A stretch of 63,438 nucleotides of DNA from CAZIPN01 sp964541225 (GTDB lineage Bacteria > Actinomycetota > Coriobacteriia > Anaerosomatales > JAAXUF01). The stretch is from positions 1-63,438 of the forward strand of contig CAZIPN010000011.1 in assembly GCA_964541225.1 (NCBI GenBank). The letters are read 5' to 3'. The notes under the pieces were generated by a model that was not told where the DNA came from, searched no databases, and was given only the letters and a program-made list of their open reading frames with translations. A program made the position numbers and the translations under genes. Numbering within the stretch: position 1 is the stretch's first letter; each line of letters begins with the position of its first letter. Below are positions 52,153 to 61,489 of this stretch, in pieces.

Positions 52153-52917
52153 CTACGCTGCGGTCCATCCCGCATCGGCTGGAATGATCGCGCCATTGAT
52201 CATTTTGGACTCGTCGCTCGCAAGGAAAAGGGCGAGCATCGCTATGTCGGTCGCCTGAAGCGTAGCCGGAATCGCGGCATACCACGTGTTGCACCTCGCC
52301 GAACCCTTCGCGTCCATCTTCGAAGCATCGACACTCTGCATGATGTTCGTCTCAACCGCACCCGCAGCAATCGCGTTGCAGCGCACGCCTTCCGGCCAGT
52401 AGAGGTATGCGGTGTTACGAGTAAGTCCGATGAGCCCGTGCTTTGACGTCGTATAGGCAGCGCCAGCCGCCCCGCCTCCGAGTCCAGCCACCGACGCCGT
52501 GTTGACGATGGATCCGCCTCCCTGCCCAACCATGATCGGCACGGCCTTGCGAGACAGGTACATGGGGCCGTTGAGGTTGATGCCGATGACCCGATCCCAC
52601 GTCGCATTGTCTACGTCCGCAACCCCCTGATTGACATCCATCACGCCTGCGTTGTTGCACAAGACATCCAGCCTGCCGAAGGACTCCACTGCAGCGTTGA
52701 TGATCTTGTCGCAGTCTGACTCCTGAGCCACGTTGCCCTCGACTCCAACGATCTGACCACCTGCGGCGCTGACCTCATCGACCACAGTCTTGAGTGACTC
52801 GCCGTTCCACTCGGCCGCCACGATCTTGGCTCCCTCGGCGGCAAACAGGTTGGCCATCGCCCGACCCATGCCGGAACCCGCTCCCGTTATCACAACGACT
52901 TTGCCTGCCAGCCTCAT
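52153..52917 (-). CDS. Short-chain dehydrogenase/reductase
   Basis: 254 aa classical SDR. Cofactor loop TGAGSGMGRAMA, CNNAGVMD, the catalytic Ser in SIVNTASVAGLGG and YTTSKHG with Tyr and Lys. The C-terminal block SDESKMINGAIIPADAGW is typical. Substrate not predictable. Convergent with the chagasin gene. Confidence 0.93.
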   Translation of the reverse strand: MRLAGKVVVITGAGSGMGRAMANLFAAEGAKIVAAEWNGESLKTVVDEVSAAGGQIVGVEGNVAQESDCDKIINAAVESFGRLDVLCNNAGVMDVNQGVADVDNATWDRVIGINLNGPMYLSRKAVPIMVGQGGGSIVNTASVAGLGGGAAGAAYTTSKHGLIGLTRNTAYLYWPEGVRCNAIAAGAVETNIMQSVDASKMDAKGSARCNTWYAAIPATLQATDIAMLALFLASDESKMINGAIIPADAGWTAA

Positions 52918-53086
52918 CGCGCGACCTCCTCCGCATCATGTGCCCTCGACCCCAAGGCCCGCTCCACGTTGCCTCGGCAGCCAACTCTAGCGACCTCGAC
53001 CCTCGAAGCCGACGTGCTGTTTGTCCCCGACTCACCACCAAAACTGTCGGGGACTCGAAAAACACCTCACGGCTTCTGGGCAGAAA

Positions 53087-53677
53087 TCAGCGTTCAGTCG
53101 CCCCCGCGCGTCGGCTACGCCTCGATGACCCAGCTTCGAGCGTCTCGGCAAACTCATCAAGAATGCGTCGAGCACGACGTACCTCCATCGGAATGACCAG
53201 GTAGACAAGGACGATCACCACAAGCGGAACCACCGACGCCAAGCCGAGCACAATCAACAAGTTCGCATGCGCGCGCCACATCATCAGCGCGATGGTGCCC
53301 CATCCCACGAGCCAGCAGCCCACGAAGAGCGCCGGTCCAACAGGGATGCGACCGTCAATGACCGTCTCTTCCTCGCTCCAGCGCAGTGTTCCGCCGATCG
53401 CGAACGCATCCAGGACTGAGAGGCCACGAGACCGCGGACGGAAGAGAACCGTTTCCCGCGCGGTTCGCCTGAACTCGCCGTGCTGGGTGTCGAGCGAGGC
53501 ATCCAGTCCTTTGGGCAGCCTTGGAAGCACCTTGCCCTCTAGCATTACCCTCGGACCAATCCGAAACGCCCACGTTGAGAACCGCAGAAGCGCGACCCAT
53601 TCCACAATGGCGAAGACGGCCGCTACCAACCCGATAGCGAACGCCACTCCGACAACGATAACCGGCAGCTCATTCAT
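53087..53677 (-). CDS. Membrane protein of unknown function
   Basis: 196 aa. A first helix (about 6-30), a hydrophilic stretch with GPRVMLEGKVLPRLPKGLD and LRWSEEETVIDGRIPVG, two more helices (about 105-125 and 135-160), then an Arg-rich tail. Not recognised. Start ATG 53677 by position before the first helix. The 169 bases upstream show nothing clear. Confidence 0.6.
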   Translation of the reverse strand: MNELPVIVVGVAFAIGLVAAVFAIVEWVALLRFSTWAFRIGPRVMLEGKVLPRLPKGLDASLDTQHGEFRRTARETVLFRPRSRGLSVLDAFAIGGTLRWSEEETVIDGRIPVGPALFVGCWLVGWGTIALMMWRAHANLLIVLGLASVVPLVVIVLVYLVIPMEVRRARRILDEFAETLEAGSSRRSRRAGATER

Positions 53678-53790
53678 ACAGACGCCCTTCTCGGAATTCC
53701 CTGGTGCCCAACCACTCGCTGATCAACGCTAGCGGCAACTGGACACCGGAAGCAAGGACGGCCGTGCACAAGGGAGTGCCGAGAGAGCAG

Positions 53791-54279
53791 CTATTTCGTT
53801 GCCGCCCCCGCGAACTGCGGACCCATCTGCTGTGTCAGTACGCCGAGAATCTCCCGGTCGGTCGGGGTGATCGTCGCAGGAGTAGACAGATACAACGCCA
53901 ACACCCTGTCCCGCCTGAAGAAATGGGGATCGCCCCTCCACCGAACGGGGACCTGTGCGCCCTGCACAGTCAGTGCGCGACCGTCTTTTCGCACCGCGGA
54001 AGCGGCGTTGACCGCGTCGCGCAGCATCGGAAACCAGTAGACCTCAAGCGGACGCCCCGCCACCGAGAGTGGTTGGTATCCCGCTACGCCGCTGAACACA
54101 CCCTGCGTTGCCGTTTCCGACGAAGTCACCGTCAGGTTCTTTGCGTCTAGCGCATTGCGCAGGACAGATATGTCGAATGCGGGCCGAGGGGTCGTCGACT
54201 TCTTGGTAGTCGGCGGGCTGCATGAACCAGCCAGCATGAGAGGAACGATCAGCAAGGCGAGCACGAGGCGAGAAGACAT
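53791..54279 (-). CDS. Lipoprotein of unknown function
   Basis: 162 aa. MSSRLVLALLIVPLMLAGSC is a lipoprotein signal with Cys20. The mature part contains WFPMLRDAVNAASAVRKDG and DPHFFRRDRVLALYL. No family recognised. GGGGGG upstream supports ATG 54279. The 224-base gap upstream holds nothing I can name. Confidence 0.6.
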   Translation of the reverse strand: MSSRLVLALLIVPLMLAGSCSPPTTKKSTTPRPAFDISVLRNALDAKNLTVTSSETATQGVFSGVAGYQPLSVAGRPLEVYWFPMLRDAVNAASAVRKDGRALTVQGAQVPVRWRGDPHFFRRDRVLALYLSTPATITPTDREILGVLTQQMGPQFAGAATK

Positions 54280-54503
54280 GGAAACCCCCCAGCACAGAGG
54301 ACGGGCCCGGGCCCCGCTTGGGTCGGCCGCCCACCTCTCTTGCCCGAAGCGCCACACGAAGCGTTCCTTTCGTGCTCGCCAAGTGTAACTCCCCCGCTAC
54401 GGCAACGGAAGATTGATGAGGCACCGGGGATTCAGTCGCTCCACGTCGTGCTTGGGTGAAGCAGGGAGATTCCGACACCGTTCCTTCCTGAGACGGGCGG
54501 AAC

Positions 54504-54854
54504 TCACTGAGTGATGATGTGCAGCCAGCGCGCAGCAAGCAGAATGAGACCCAGGACCATGACGCCGCCGAAGAAACGGAATGTCACACGGGTGAAGCCG
54601 CTGAAGACGAACGTCTCGAACGCGTGCCCGCGCTGTGCTCCGTACCTGACGGCGAGCGTGGTGAGCGGACACCGCATCCCACCTGCAACAAATGCGACCG
54701 CTTCGCCACCGAGCAAGACGAGTGACGTCCACAGCCATGGGCCACGCAAGCCAGTCGCGCCGGCGTAGAACACAACCAGCGTCGCAGTCGCCATCACGAC
54801 ATAGACGGCGGTGTGTACGGCGCGCACGAGCGCCAATCGTTGAGGGTTGCTCAT
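54504..54854 (-). CDS. Small four-helix membrane protein of unknown function
   Basis: 116 aa with about four hydrophobic segments (12-34, 41-58, a short break with GGMRCPLTTLAVRYGA, then 85-112). The CPLT motif resembles one in small DUF2784-like membrane proteins, but I would not assign it. Confidence 0.6.
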   Translation of the reverse strand: MSNPQRLALVRAVHTAVYVVMATATLVVFYAGATGLRGPWLWTSLVLLGGEAVAFVAGGMRCPLTTLAVRYGAQRGHAFETFVFSGFTRVTFRFFGGVMVLGLILLAARWLHIITQ

Positions 54855-55009
54855 CGCGGTTCCCTGGCTGCACTGGGGGTCATCTTCGTTGGAAGACTCC
54901 TACCCACACACCCATATACGCGCTCCGAGAACATTCGCTGTGAGCCGACGAACTGCCAACATCACCAGGTCGTTTCAGCGCACAACAGAAGGAATCGAGA
55001 AACCGCCCG

Positions 55010-55453
55010 CTAGTGCCGAGTCCAGGTCAAGTTGAGCCACACAAGCTGGTTTCCCTGCAAGGTTCCGACGGACGGCGTGTCCTCGAGCTTGGCTCGCATC
55101 GTCTTGCCGTCCGCCAGAAGCTGCCACGTGCCAGATGCACTGAACAGCTCACCGGCATCGTCACTCTTCGAGTCGACAGACACCGTGCCGTCCGCTTTGA
55201 ATATGGCAGTGGTGTGCGCCGGGATGGACATGCCGCCGGCGTTCATCGTGGAATCAGACGTCCACGTGCCCACCATGTTGGGTACAGGAGCGGGGTCGGC
55301 CGGACTGGTGCCTGCCTGCGCGACACCCGAATTCTGTTGTGTAAGTCCAGCTCCTTGTTGGCGAGTGTTGGTGCTTGGTTGCGGTGAACTCTGCTGAGAG
55401 CACCCAGCGAGAAGCACGCACAACGCAACTGGGACGAGCCAGGCACCCCGCAT
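55010..55453 (-). CDS. Lipoprotein with lipocalin-like beta domain
   Basis: 147 aa. Lipobox VLLAGC near residue 17, Gln/Ser-rich linker, then a beta-rich domain GTWTSDSTMNAGG, TTAIFKADGTVSVDS and SGTWQLLADGKTMRA that looks like small lipocalin-like domains. Function unknown. AGAGGTGG precedes ATG 55453. The 258-base gap upstream shows nothing clear. Confidence 0.6.
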   Translation of the reverse strand: MRGAWLVPVALCVLLAGCSQQSSPQPSTNTRQQGAGLTQQNSGVAQAGTSPADPAPVPNMVGTWTSDSTMNAGGMSIPAHTTAIFKADGTVSVDSKSDDAGELFSASGTWQLLADGKTMRAKLEDTPSVGTLQGNQLVWLNLTWTRH

Positions 55454-55711
55454 GACGCCACCTCTTCTTCCAGTTCGGATGTATTCGTATTGCGCAAGCA
55501 ATGCCGAGCCCGGCACATCTCCCAGATCGTGTCATGCATCGCACTTGACGCCGAGAACGGACGACATCGGCCGAGATCTGCCAACCCCGCCTGCCATCGT
55601 CTCTCAGCGCAGCACATGCCAAGCGGCCACCGAGCCCCACTCTAGCAGCTCGGCGATGCACCGCCCGAACGCTTTGCCGTTGTCGGCGCGGATCTCGCCG
55701 AGGCAAGCCCG

Positions 55712-56401
55712 CTACGTTTCAGGCTTCCATATCCTCATCATCTGACGCGCACCACGCTGAAACTCGTACTCCACCTGATCGAGCGACGCGACCCAACCCA
55801 ACTCCTTGGCACGTTTCATGACTGGCCCAATGTAGGGGGAGAGCTCACCACCGAGCGTGACCAGCGGATACACTCTCACCTCAGAGGCGACGCGACACAG
55901 CTCGGTGATTGCTCGCAGATGGAACACCGCATCGAGCTGTTCCGAGTAGAGGAAGAGGAAATGGGAGCACAGCGCCAGGCCAAATGACCCGTCGGCAAAG
56001 GGAAGGCTTGGCAGCTCGGCGTTGACGTAGCGACCCTGCGAGCGCCCAGCCGAGAAATCCTCGAGGAACTCATCCATCGCCCGATGCCTGGTCGAAGCAA
56101 GCTCGTCGACCGAGCCAAACGAATCCCACACAAACTGGTGAGCGTTTGCTCGCGTTTGCTGCAAGACCTTGCCGCTGCTCGCAGCTATGCGGTCCCGAAT
56201 GGCCGATGCGCTGAAGCGGTAGAGCGGGTCACACGAGACCACCTCCGTCCCAAGAGAGGAGGCACGCGCGTTGAAGCTCGCCGGTCCATCTGCACAGCCC
56301 ACGATGCGTGAGTCAAGTTCTGCCTCTCCGAGCGAGAACATGGCTCGGTACTCATCAAATGACCGCCCCCACGCAACGACGTCCTCCAGAGCGAAGCCCA
56401 T
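55712..56401 (-). CDS. SAM-dependent methyltransferase-like protein
   Basis: 229 aa. Begins with VVAWGRSFDEYRAMFSL, then RIVGCADGPASFNARAS (motif I-like), VVSCDPLYRFSA, LPFADGSFGLALCSHFLFLYSE and VRVYPLVTLGG. The order matches class I methyltransferases of a poorly characterised group. Substrate unknown. The start overlaps nothing; the next gene lies 31 bases downstream. Confidence 0.8.
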   Translation of the reverse strand: MGFALEDVVAWGRSFDEYRAMFSLGEAELDSRIVGCADGPASFNARASSLGTEVVSCDPLYRFSASAIRDRIAASSGKVLQQTRANAHQFVWDSFGSVDELASTRHRAMDEFLEDFSAGRSQGRYVNAELPSLPFADGSFGLALCSHFLFLYSEQLDAVFHLRAITELCRVASEVRVYPLVTLGGELSPYIGPVMKRAKELGWVASLDQVEYEFQRGARQMMRIWKPET

Positions 56402-56432
56402 GTTGGTTCCCTAGCGCCACTGCACGTCAGGC

Positions 56433-57125
56433 TCAGCTTGCATCTGAGATCCAGATGTCCCGCAGGTGATCGCCGACAAACGTGAACTCAGCCCAGTAGT
56501 CCGATTCACCGATCTCGTCGTCGTATGAAATGACACGCTGAACCCCTGTGCGCTCATCCCGCATGGGCTTGCCGAGAACCTTGATGAGGTTCGCCGCCGA
56601 CATTCCCAGCGCGATTCCCTTCGATGCCGTGACCTTGCTGTCGAGCGCGCGTGAGACGACGTTCGGATCGTCTTGGACCACCATCCCCGCAGGCAGCACA
56701 AGCCCGTAGGACAGCTCCATGGAACTCACCGTCGAGCCGGTCATGAGCTCGACGTGCAAGGTTAGCGTGTGATTGGCATCAACGTAGTAGCGCGCCCCAG
56801 CCTCGCCCTCCTGGTTCGTGAAGAGGCCTTGACCGAAACGTTTGGTGACAGCGGCGTCATCCATCCCAAGGCGTACACCAGCGACATCCTCGACGTATCG
56901 GCGCGCCGCCGGGGCGGACGAAGGAGGCTCGTCGGAAGCATCGACGTCTGTCTCATCGTCGGTGGAGTCGCTCGCGTCTTGCGATCCTGCGGTTGCCGTT
57001 TGTTCGGACGTGTTCGTCACGGGATGGCGTGATGTTGACGATCCGCATCCGGCAAGGGTGAACGCGGTCACAAGCGCCAGGAATAGCGCCGCGACCACAC
57101 GGACTCCGCCCCCGCGACTCACCAT
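56433..57125 (-). CDS. Lipoprotein with two BamE/SmpA-like repeats
   Basis: 230 aa. Signal peptide with lipobox TLAGC (Cys about 27), an acidic Ser/Asp-rich linker, then two similar units: VAGVRLGMDDAAVTKRFGQ and KGIALGMSAANLIKVLGKP. The GxxLGM-AxxxxxLG-P pattern is seen in BamE/SmpA-like domains. Ends in DYWAEFTFVGDHLRDIWI. GGGAGGG precedes ATG 57125. Confidence 0.65.
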   Translation of the reverse strand: MVSRGGGVRVVAALFLALVTAFTLAGCGSSTSRHPVTNTSEQTATAGSQDASDSTDDETDVDASDEPPSSAPAARRYVEDVAGVRLGMDDAAVTKRFGQGLFTNQEGEAGARYYVDANHTLTLHVELMTGSTVSSMELSYGLVLPAGMVVQDDPNVVSRALDSKVTASKGIALGMSAANLIKVLGKPMRDERTGVQRVISYDDEIGESDYWAEFTFVGDHLRDIWISDAS

Positions 57126-57174
57126 GCCGCCCTCCCTTTCACCGTTTGGTGTGCCACGCGCCAACGATCCTTGG

Positions 57175-57789
57175 CTAGGGGTTCGCATCCACGAGGGCCA
57201 TCCGCACCTTGCCCAGGTCCAAGCCACCCTGCACCCACATGTCTTCATAGCGACTTGGATGCTGGAACGTCTCGATCGGAACCGTCTTCTTCTTGTTCCA
57301 GCTCGCCTGCGCTGCTGCGTTGTCGGCGCGCCACACGGCACAAGAATCGTAGTAGTCCTGGGCAGCCTGGGCCAATGCCGCCGTCGCCTTGGGCAACAGC
57401 TTGGCGTCCTCAGTCCGCGAGAAGGCCTGCACCGAATCGCGTGCATGCGTCGCCTTGCGGGTGAGGTCATCAAGCGTGGGTGCGGCCTTGACCGTCGACT
57501 CGCACACCTCGATATCGGCCATCACGGCTGTCGCGGCATTCCTGGCCGCCTGAAGCCGCTGCGCTTGGGCAGCAGACTGAGCAGGAGACTGTGATGGCGC
57601 TGGGGTCTGCACCTGCTTGCTGGGAGCTTTCGAACAGCCGCCGATTGCGCCTGCGAGGAGCAGCGCGCACAACACCAGCGCCGCAGAGAGCGAGCGCCAC
57701 CCCCGTGCATGCGTCAGCCACACGCTGCGCTCGACGAGCCGGGTACGACGCCGACGAGTCTTGGAGCCCTGCATCCAGTACCCCGCCAT
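57175..57789 (-). CDS. Lipoprotein or membrane-anchored helical protein, unknown function
   Basis: 204 aa from ATG 57789 with GGGAGG upstream. A basic head is followed by a helix ending LLLAGAIGGC, a lipobox with an unusually long n-region. Then a Pro/Gln/Ser linker and a helical domain (about 85-170) rich in Ala, with a conserved-looking YYDSCAVWRADN. Not recognised. Confidence 0.6.
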   Translation of the reverse strand: MAGYWMQGSKTRRRRTRLVERSVWLTHARGWRSLSAALVLCALLLAGAIGGCSKAPSKQVQTPAPSQSPAQSAAQAQRLQAARNAATAVMADIEVCESTVKAAPTLDDLTRKATHARDSVQAFSRTEDAKLLPKATAALAQAAQDYYDSCAVWRADNAAAQASWNKKKTVPIETFQHPSRYEDMWVQGGLDLGKVRMALVDANP

Positions 57790-57895
57790 GATGGCCTCCC
57801 ATCGGATTGCGGCCTCGGGTGTGGGGCAGCTCGTCTCTCCGCCCACCCACTCGCAAGCATGCCACGGACGTCGCGTCCTGGCCACCTCGCTGCCG

Positions 57896-58456
57896 CTACT
57901 TACCTGCCAAGTCAACCGCCTTCGCGACCCGAAACGTCCTGACCGCCGCGAGCACACCATAGGCCGCGATCGCCAGAGCATATAGAGCAACTCCGACGGC
58001 AGCCCAGTAGCCCCACGTGCCAGATCCACCCGAGACGAAGATCATGATCAGGCCAGCCAGGCCGACGCTTACCGCGCTGCCGAGCACGAAGGCGAGTGCC
58101 GTCGAAAGCGAGCTTCTTGCAGCGGCGAGCTGGATCACCGACTGGTAGTCGGTCTCCCCCAGCGCGCGCATGAGCCATCCTTTCGACAGGTTGGAACTCG
58201 TGACAAGAAGCGAGAGCACGAGCGCCGAGAGCCCGAGTGGCGCGCTGTAATAGGGAATCAGGCACGCGAGCAGCGTAAGCGCCGCCAACTTCCAGCCACC
58301 GAAACGCATCACCGGATTGGATTCCATCCGAAGCGTTGGCGTGGCAACGTAGGTGCTCCCAATGTCGCCGAGCCGGGCGATAAGGATCAAGACAGCAAGT
58401 GCGTTTTCCACTCCGCGTGCGTTTGCGAGAAGACCCATGCGCGCTCCAGTTCTCAC
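57896..58456 (-). CDS. Multi-pass membrane protein of unknown function
   Basis: 186 aa with about five hydrophobic helices. GDIGSTYVATPTLRMESNPVMRF between the first two helices has a pattern seen in DUF5658-like proteins (D-x-x-ST near a helix end and E-x-NP), but I am not certain. The start may be the inner Met at 58438. Confidence 0.55.
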   Translation of the reverse strand: MRTGARMGLLANARGVENALAVLILIARLGDIGSTYVATPTLRMESNPVMRFGGWKLAALTLLACLIPYYSAPLGLSALVLSLLVTSSNLSKGWLMRALGETDYQSVIQLAAARSSLSTALAFVLGSAVSVGLAGLIMIFVSGGSGTWGYWAAVGVALYALAIAAYGVLAAVRTFRVAKAVDLAGK

Positions 58457-58562
58457 TGCTCCCAGCGTGCACTACGAAGCCGCGCCTTCATGTGTTCGCA
58501 TGATCTGTGCCCGCCCCCACGTGCGGCGCCGGTTGCCCCACGTTCGCACGTGTGCCGGTGCG

Positions 58563-59144
58563 TCAGGTGCTCGAGCGAAGATCCCCTGCGTTTGCCAGAG
58601 TGCCGCCGTATTCACGGTAGGAGTTTTCGTCTATCACGCCATCCTGCCAGAGTGACTCAAGTTCTTGGAGTGCCGAGTTGATCTCGTCTCGAGCAACCGG
58701 CTTGCCGCCCTGCACGAGTCGTACGACAGCAGCGGCACGCCCGCTGCCGCCAACACCGGTCGTCGGCTCAAGGACGTGACGGTTCACGCGAAGATCCAAG
58801 CCCGGGTGCCGACGCGCGACTAGCGCGGCCACGCCCGAACCAACGATGAAGACGGGCGCAGCCGAAATCGTGAACCAACCAAGCACGCACAGCACGGCCT
58901 CGAGCACGAAGACCCACGCTGCGCCGTACGGGAAATTCAGTGACAGATAGACGGCGCGAATCCCCAAACCGACAATCAGAAGCGCGAGCAGAGCGATCAC
59001 AACCGACACGCTTGGTGCAACATCCCAGGTGCTCGCGCTAACAAGCACCGAGATGACCTGGGCAGTCCCCACCACGGCGAATAGCGCCATGATCACCTGG
59101 CCCACCGACAGACGCCTGCGCGCAATACCTCCCGAATTACCCAC
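58563..59144 (-). CDS. Membrane protein with SHOCT-like C-terminal segment
   Basis: 193 aa from GTG 59144 behind GGGAGGGGAGGGG. Two pairs of helices (about 15-65 and 75-115), then a cytoplasmic part ending INSALQELESLWQDGVIDE, a SHOCT-type short helical motif. The frame is open further upstream, but the TACAAT box at 59211-59216 and this RBS favour the GTG. Confidence 0.65.
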   Translation of the reverse strand: MGNSGGIARRRLSVGQVIMALFAVVGTAQVISVLVSASTWDVAPSVSVVIALLALLIVGLGIRAVYLSLNFPYGAAWVFVLEAVLCVLGWFTISAAPVFIVGSGVAALVARRHPGLDLRVNRHVLEPTTGVGGSGRAAAVVRLVQGGKPVARDEINSALQELESLWQDGVIDENSYREYGGTLANAGDLRSST

Positions 59145-59210
59145 AGCCCCTCCCCTCCCAAGCCCCACACGACGTGTTCCACACGAGCGGCACTTCCGTG
59201 CGCTCGACTG

Positions 59211-59216
59211 ATTGTA
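59211..59216 (-). promoter_or_regulatory. -10 box GCTACAATCAG
   Basis: TACAAT on the minus strand, 67 bases before the GTG at 59144. One of four similar boxes in this region. Confidence 0.5.
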
Positions 59217-59260
59217 GCGCCGCGCGCCACCAGGGTGCATCTGCCCGTCGAATGCCCTGC

Positions 59261-59956
59261 TCAGCCGACCAGATCCTTTGCCGTCAGCACTATGAACAGC
59301 GCCACCGCACACTCACTCACAATCCAAGAGTGCTCATTCATCCAACTGCGAACAGAAGGAAGGACCACGGCCGCGCGATTGCCTGACCCCAACACCGTCA
59401 GTGCGGGCAGACCGAGGAGCACCACGGTCATGGCGACGAAGACGAGACCCAGTGCCCACGGTTCGCTTCTTCTCGCCAAGTGAGCGCCAACCGTGACAGA
59501 CGTCACGACGTCGCTCGGGAAGAAGCCGAGCAGCAAGAACCCGAGCCGAAACGACAGCTTCGCCGACGCGCTCTCCAATCTGCCCATCCACGCCGGTGGC
59601 TCGGTTCGTCGGCGGTTGCGAAACACCAATACGGCTACCACGAGCAGTGCGAACAGGATCCCCCGGTCAATCCAGTGACCCGCGGTAGGCGACATGTGCC
59701 CTGCGTCCTGTGGCACAAATCGAAAGGCGAAGTAGGACACCGAATACACCGACGTCACGGACAACGCCCCACCGCCGACAAACGCCGCCGACGTCTTCTT
59801 CCATTCCTCGCTCATAGCAAGAAACATCGCGGTAATCACCTGTGGACCAGCGACCATCACGAACGCGAGCGGCAGCACTGCCAGGAACCCCAACCCGACC
59901 ATCCCCCTCGGGTATGTGCACACGCTGACATGTCTCTCGCGAGCAGTCTCGAGCAT
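59261..59956 (-). CDS. GAP/SAP-family-like multi-pass membrane protein
   Basis: About 231 aa with six predicted helices. LGFLAVLPLAFVMVAGPQVITAMFLA opens the membrane part, resembling the start of Sap (sulfolipid-addressing, GAP) proteins; the C-terminal helix is CAVALFIVLTAKDLVG. The start is uncertain: ATG 59956 lies eight bases after a TACAAT box and would be leaderless; ATG 59902 is the alternative. It overlaps nothing; function is unknown beyond possible lipid or small-molecule export. Confidence 0.6.
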   Translation of the reverse strand: MLETARERHVSVCTYPRGMVGLGFLAVLPLAFVMVAGPQVITAMFLAMSEEWKKTSAAFVGGGALSVTSVYSVSYFAFRFVPQDAGHMSPTAGHWIDRGILFALLVVAVLVFRNRRRTEPPAWMGRLESASAKLSFRLGFLLLGFFPSDVVTSVTVGAHLARRSEPWALGLVFVAMTVVLLGLPALTVLGSGNRAAVVLPSVRSWMNEHSWIVSECAVALFIVLTAKDLVG

Positions 59957-59964
59957 GCCCAGTG

Positions 59965-59970
59965 ATTGTA
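59965..59970 (-). promoter_or_regulatory. -10 box GGCTACAATCA
   Basis: TACAAT eight bases before ATG 59956, a position compatible with a leaderless mRNA. Confidence 0.45.
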
Positions 59971-60011
59971 GCCCGACCACACACGCCAGCGGGTCGATTC
60001 CTCACCGACCG

Positions 60012-60509
60012 CTAGCGCGGAGTCCCGAGCGTGAACGCCGCCAGACCAATCGCTGTCATCAGGGCAAGCACGATGATCAGAACCCCATAGGCCCTGAACC
60101 GTGTTCCCCTCCCTTTGCTGGCAACGGCATCCCTGCCAAAGGCAGACCCGGCCTGCGACCAGTACTCGGGCCGAATTACCATGTGAATGCCCAGAGCAAG
60201 CATGCCAACCACCAGAATCAAACCGATGTACCAGCCATTGAGACTCGCGAGAGGATGGGGCCGGGCCTCAGATACCTCGGCGGCAGACACGTCACCACGT
60301 TGCAGCAGACTCATGAAACGGATCTGGCCCGGGACGTCGAACAGCCAGGCCACTGCCACAGCAGACAGAACTGCAATCAACAGCCGAACGACAATTCGCC
60401 GCCAGTCCAGGCGCTTCGAGGCGTCTCGCTTGCCGAGAACGTGGTCGAGCAGACGATCCGCGACAAACACGAGAGGCGCGGCGAGTGCGATCCACACCAC
60501 AACCAGCAT
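60012..60509 (-). CDS. Membrane protein of unknown function
   Basis: 165 aa, four helices (about 2-18, 36-56, 83-105, 138-158). A hydrophilic loop RFMSLLQRGDVSAAEVSEARPHP lies between the second and third helices. Not recognised. GGGCGG precedes ATG 60509. The 204-base gap upstream is featureless to me. Confidence 0.55.
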   Translation of the reverse strand: MLVVVWIALAAPLVFVADRLLDHVLGKRDASKRLDWRRIVVRLLIAVLSAVAVAWLFDVPGQIRFMSLLQRGDVSAAEVSEARPHPLASLNGWYIGLILVVGMLALGIHMVIRPEYWSQAGSAFGRDAVASKGRGTRFRAYGVLIIVLALMTAIGLAAFTLGTPR

Positions 60510-60713
60510 CTTGTCCGCCCTTCGACACGCCACCTGTGTTCGCCTGGGAACGCCCCAGTGCGCAATCAGTCCACATTCCTGCTGTCGGTCAACACGCATG
60601 TCGACGGCGTTCTCGGCATATCGGAAACCGCACCTAGCCGAGCATGAGGCTGCTCCACCATACTGCCCCCGGGGTGCCGGTCGAATCGATCCACCGCACA
60701 GCCCAGAATCGAT

Positions 60714-61229
60714 CTACCGCACAGCCCATTTGGCGAACTCCTGTTCACCCGAGGACATCGAAGGCGCGTAGATCACCTTTCGCACCCCTGTGGCACCGGA
60801 GAAGTAGATGTCCCCTTCTTGGACGTCCCCGGACGCGAGATCACCTGATCCAAGAGTCTCGGGGTTCGCGTCAAACATCGCCGTCCCTTGTCTTCGCGCA
60901 CCTGTCGCATCCTCAACGCTCCAGTCAAACTCGTTGTAGCTCATGGTGTCCTTGGTGTCGTTCTCGTACCTCACTTTGACATCGAAGCTGGCTCTGCCGT
61001 CAGACGCCACAGGGCCCGTTCCTGCCGACAGAACTGTGATCTTGAGCCCGTCATAGTCTGCAATGGTGCCAATCGCCAGATCCTGATGCCCCGTCGCAGT
61101 AGAAGCGCCCGAAGACGAGAAGGACACCGTCTTTTCGCTGGTCGCCGGCGGCGACGCACAACCAACAAGTGCGAGACACAGAGAAGCGCCCAGAAGAAGC
61201 CTCGCCAAACCCAGATTGTCGGCACGCAT
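60714..61229 (-). CDS. DUF4352-like lipoprotein
   Basis: 171 aa. Lipobox LALVGC; after a Ser/Thr linker an Ig-like domain has LAIGTIADYDGLKITVLSAG, FDVKVRYENDTKDTMSY, WSVEDATGARRQG and LASGDVQEGDIYFSGA, the DUF4352/telokin-like pattern of exported Gram-positive lipoproteins. The start is ATG 61229 (AAGGTGG) or the ATG 21 bases upstream. Confidence 0.72.
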   Translation of the reverse strand: MRADNLGLARLLLGASLCLALVGCASPPATSEKTVSFSSSGASTATGHQDLAIGTIADYDGLKITVLSAGTGPVASDGRASFDVKVRYENDTKDTMSYNEFDWSVEDATGARRQGTAMFDANPETLGSGDLASGDVQEGDIYFSGATGVRKVIYAPSMSSGEQEFAKWAVR

Positions 61230-61383
61230 TCTGACCACCTTCGGCGACATGATCACGCAGACCCTCCCGGACAGAAGCGCTCGGCTGCTCCCGCGCGCCG
61301 ACCGATCACATCGCGACAGCGTGCGAGGGCTATCACTCTGCATGGTTCCTTGTACCTGAAACGCGTCTGTTGACTCGCAAGCA

Positions 61384-61389
61384 ATTGTA
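61384..61389 (-). promoter_or_regulatory. -10 box AGCTACAATTG
   Basis: TACAAT on the minus strand in the 260-base gap before the DUF4352-like gene, giving a leader of about 150 bases. Confidence 0.45.
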
Positions 61390-61489
61390 GCTCGCAAGGT
61401 CGATCCGACGAACCGATCGCTTCGCCAATTCGCAGTGGGCCGCGAAGCCCGTCAGCGCGAGGGACGTCGTGCCCCGGCGAGACGTCGCG

